Below, piece after piece: positions 7,172-7,266 of a stretch of 7,266 nucleotides of DNA. The position numbers were made by a program, and so were the translations under genes. The stretch is from an uncultured Atopobium sp. (lineage in GTDB: Bacteria; Actinomycetota; Coriobacteriia; Coriobacteriales; Atopobiaceae). How positions within the stretch are numbered: position 1 is the first letter of the stretch; the number at the start of each line of letters is the position of its first letter. The notes below the pieces were generated by a model. It did not search any database. It was not told the DNA's origin and was given only the letters and a program-made list of their open reading frames with translations. The stretch spans positions 1-7,266 of the forward strand of contig CALIZS010000032.1 of NCBI GenBank assembly GCA_938028565.1. The letters run 5' to 3'.

Positions 7172-7255
7172 TTAGGCCTGGTCCACAAAATAGCGCAGCT
7201 TTGGTAGGTTTTGCTGAAGAATCGACATGTTCCTAATCAAGATAGCAGGCAGCTA
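7172..7255 (-). other. Short protein-like reading frame, possible gene remnant (weak)
   Basis: On the minus strand, a frame bounded by TAG at 7253-7255 and TAA at 7172-7174 encodes 26 residues that look protein-like, ending MSILQQNLPKLRYFVDQA. An ATG at 7226-7228 would start an 18-residue peptide, but no clear Shine-Dalgarno site precedes it (GATTAGGAAC). The upstream in-frame stop rules out an intact gene running in from beyond the window unless that stop is a recent mutation. It could be a decayed 3' end, a tiny peptide or chance. Confidence 0.15.
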
Positions 7256-7266
7256 GGCGGTCGCAC

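Noticed and set aside
7188..7255. tRNA-like segment (TAGCGCAGCTTTGGTAGG resembles a D-arm)
   Set aside because: The D-stem does not pair properly, no GGTTCRA T-arm follows and no 7-bp acceptor stem can be formed. The resemblance is local.
1..7266. Search for CRISPR arrays, insertion sequences, phage or defence genes
   Set aside because: No regularly spaced repeats, terminal inverted repeats, transposase, integrase or nuclease motifs were seen. All large frames are accounted for by housekeeping-type peptidases and a transporter operon.

Overview
The window carries about 7.3 kb of ordinary bacterial chromosome. It holds three complete genes and one 5'-truncated gene, tightly packed, with moderate GC content. 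The style of the proteins suggests a low-to-moderate-GC actinobacterium of the Coriobacteriia, most like Atopobium/Lancefieldella. These features are a Gram-positive M16C presequence-protease homologue, a PepV/Sapep-type M20 dipeptidase, and a giant MacB-like ABC protein with a very large extracytoplasmic region. The taxon is an inference from gene style, not from a marker gene.

Layout: (1) Positions 3-1358 (+) encode the C-terminal half of an M16C metallopeptidase; its catalytic half lies upstream of the window. (2) A strong hairpin at 1383-1418, flanked by A/T tracts on both sides, separates it from the convergent gene and can terminate both. (3) On the minus strand, reading from 5442 down to 1481, is a two-gene operon: a 173-residue four-helix membrane protein of unknown function, then a 1130-residue ABC protein with ATPase and permease fused. 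(4) A 144-bp divergent intergenic region (5443-5586) contains a minus-strand -10 element and a perfect 12-bp palindrome just before the Shine-Dalgarno sequence of the next gene. (5) Positions 5587-7032 (+) encode an M20 dipeptidase with every metal ligand and catalytic residue intact. A 17-bp perfect hairpin follows at 7087-7126. (6) The last 140 bases hold no convincing gene, only short ORF fragments.

Functionally, the window combines two peptide-degrading enzymes (M16C for longer peptides, M20 for dipeptides) with an exporter- or mechanotransmission-type ABC system. Nothing ties the transporter to the peptidases beyond adjacency. No mobile element, CRISPR array, RNA gene or defence system is visible. 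The most distinctive material is inside the extracytoplasmic region of the ABC protein: eight tandem five-residue units resembling pentapeptide repeats, followed by a long Ala/Gln/Ser/Met-rich helix with hydrophobic residues spaced 3-4 apart.
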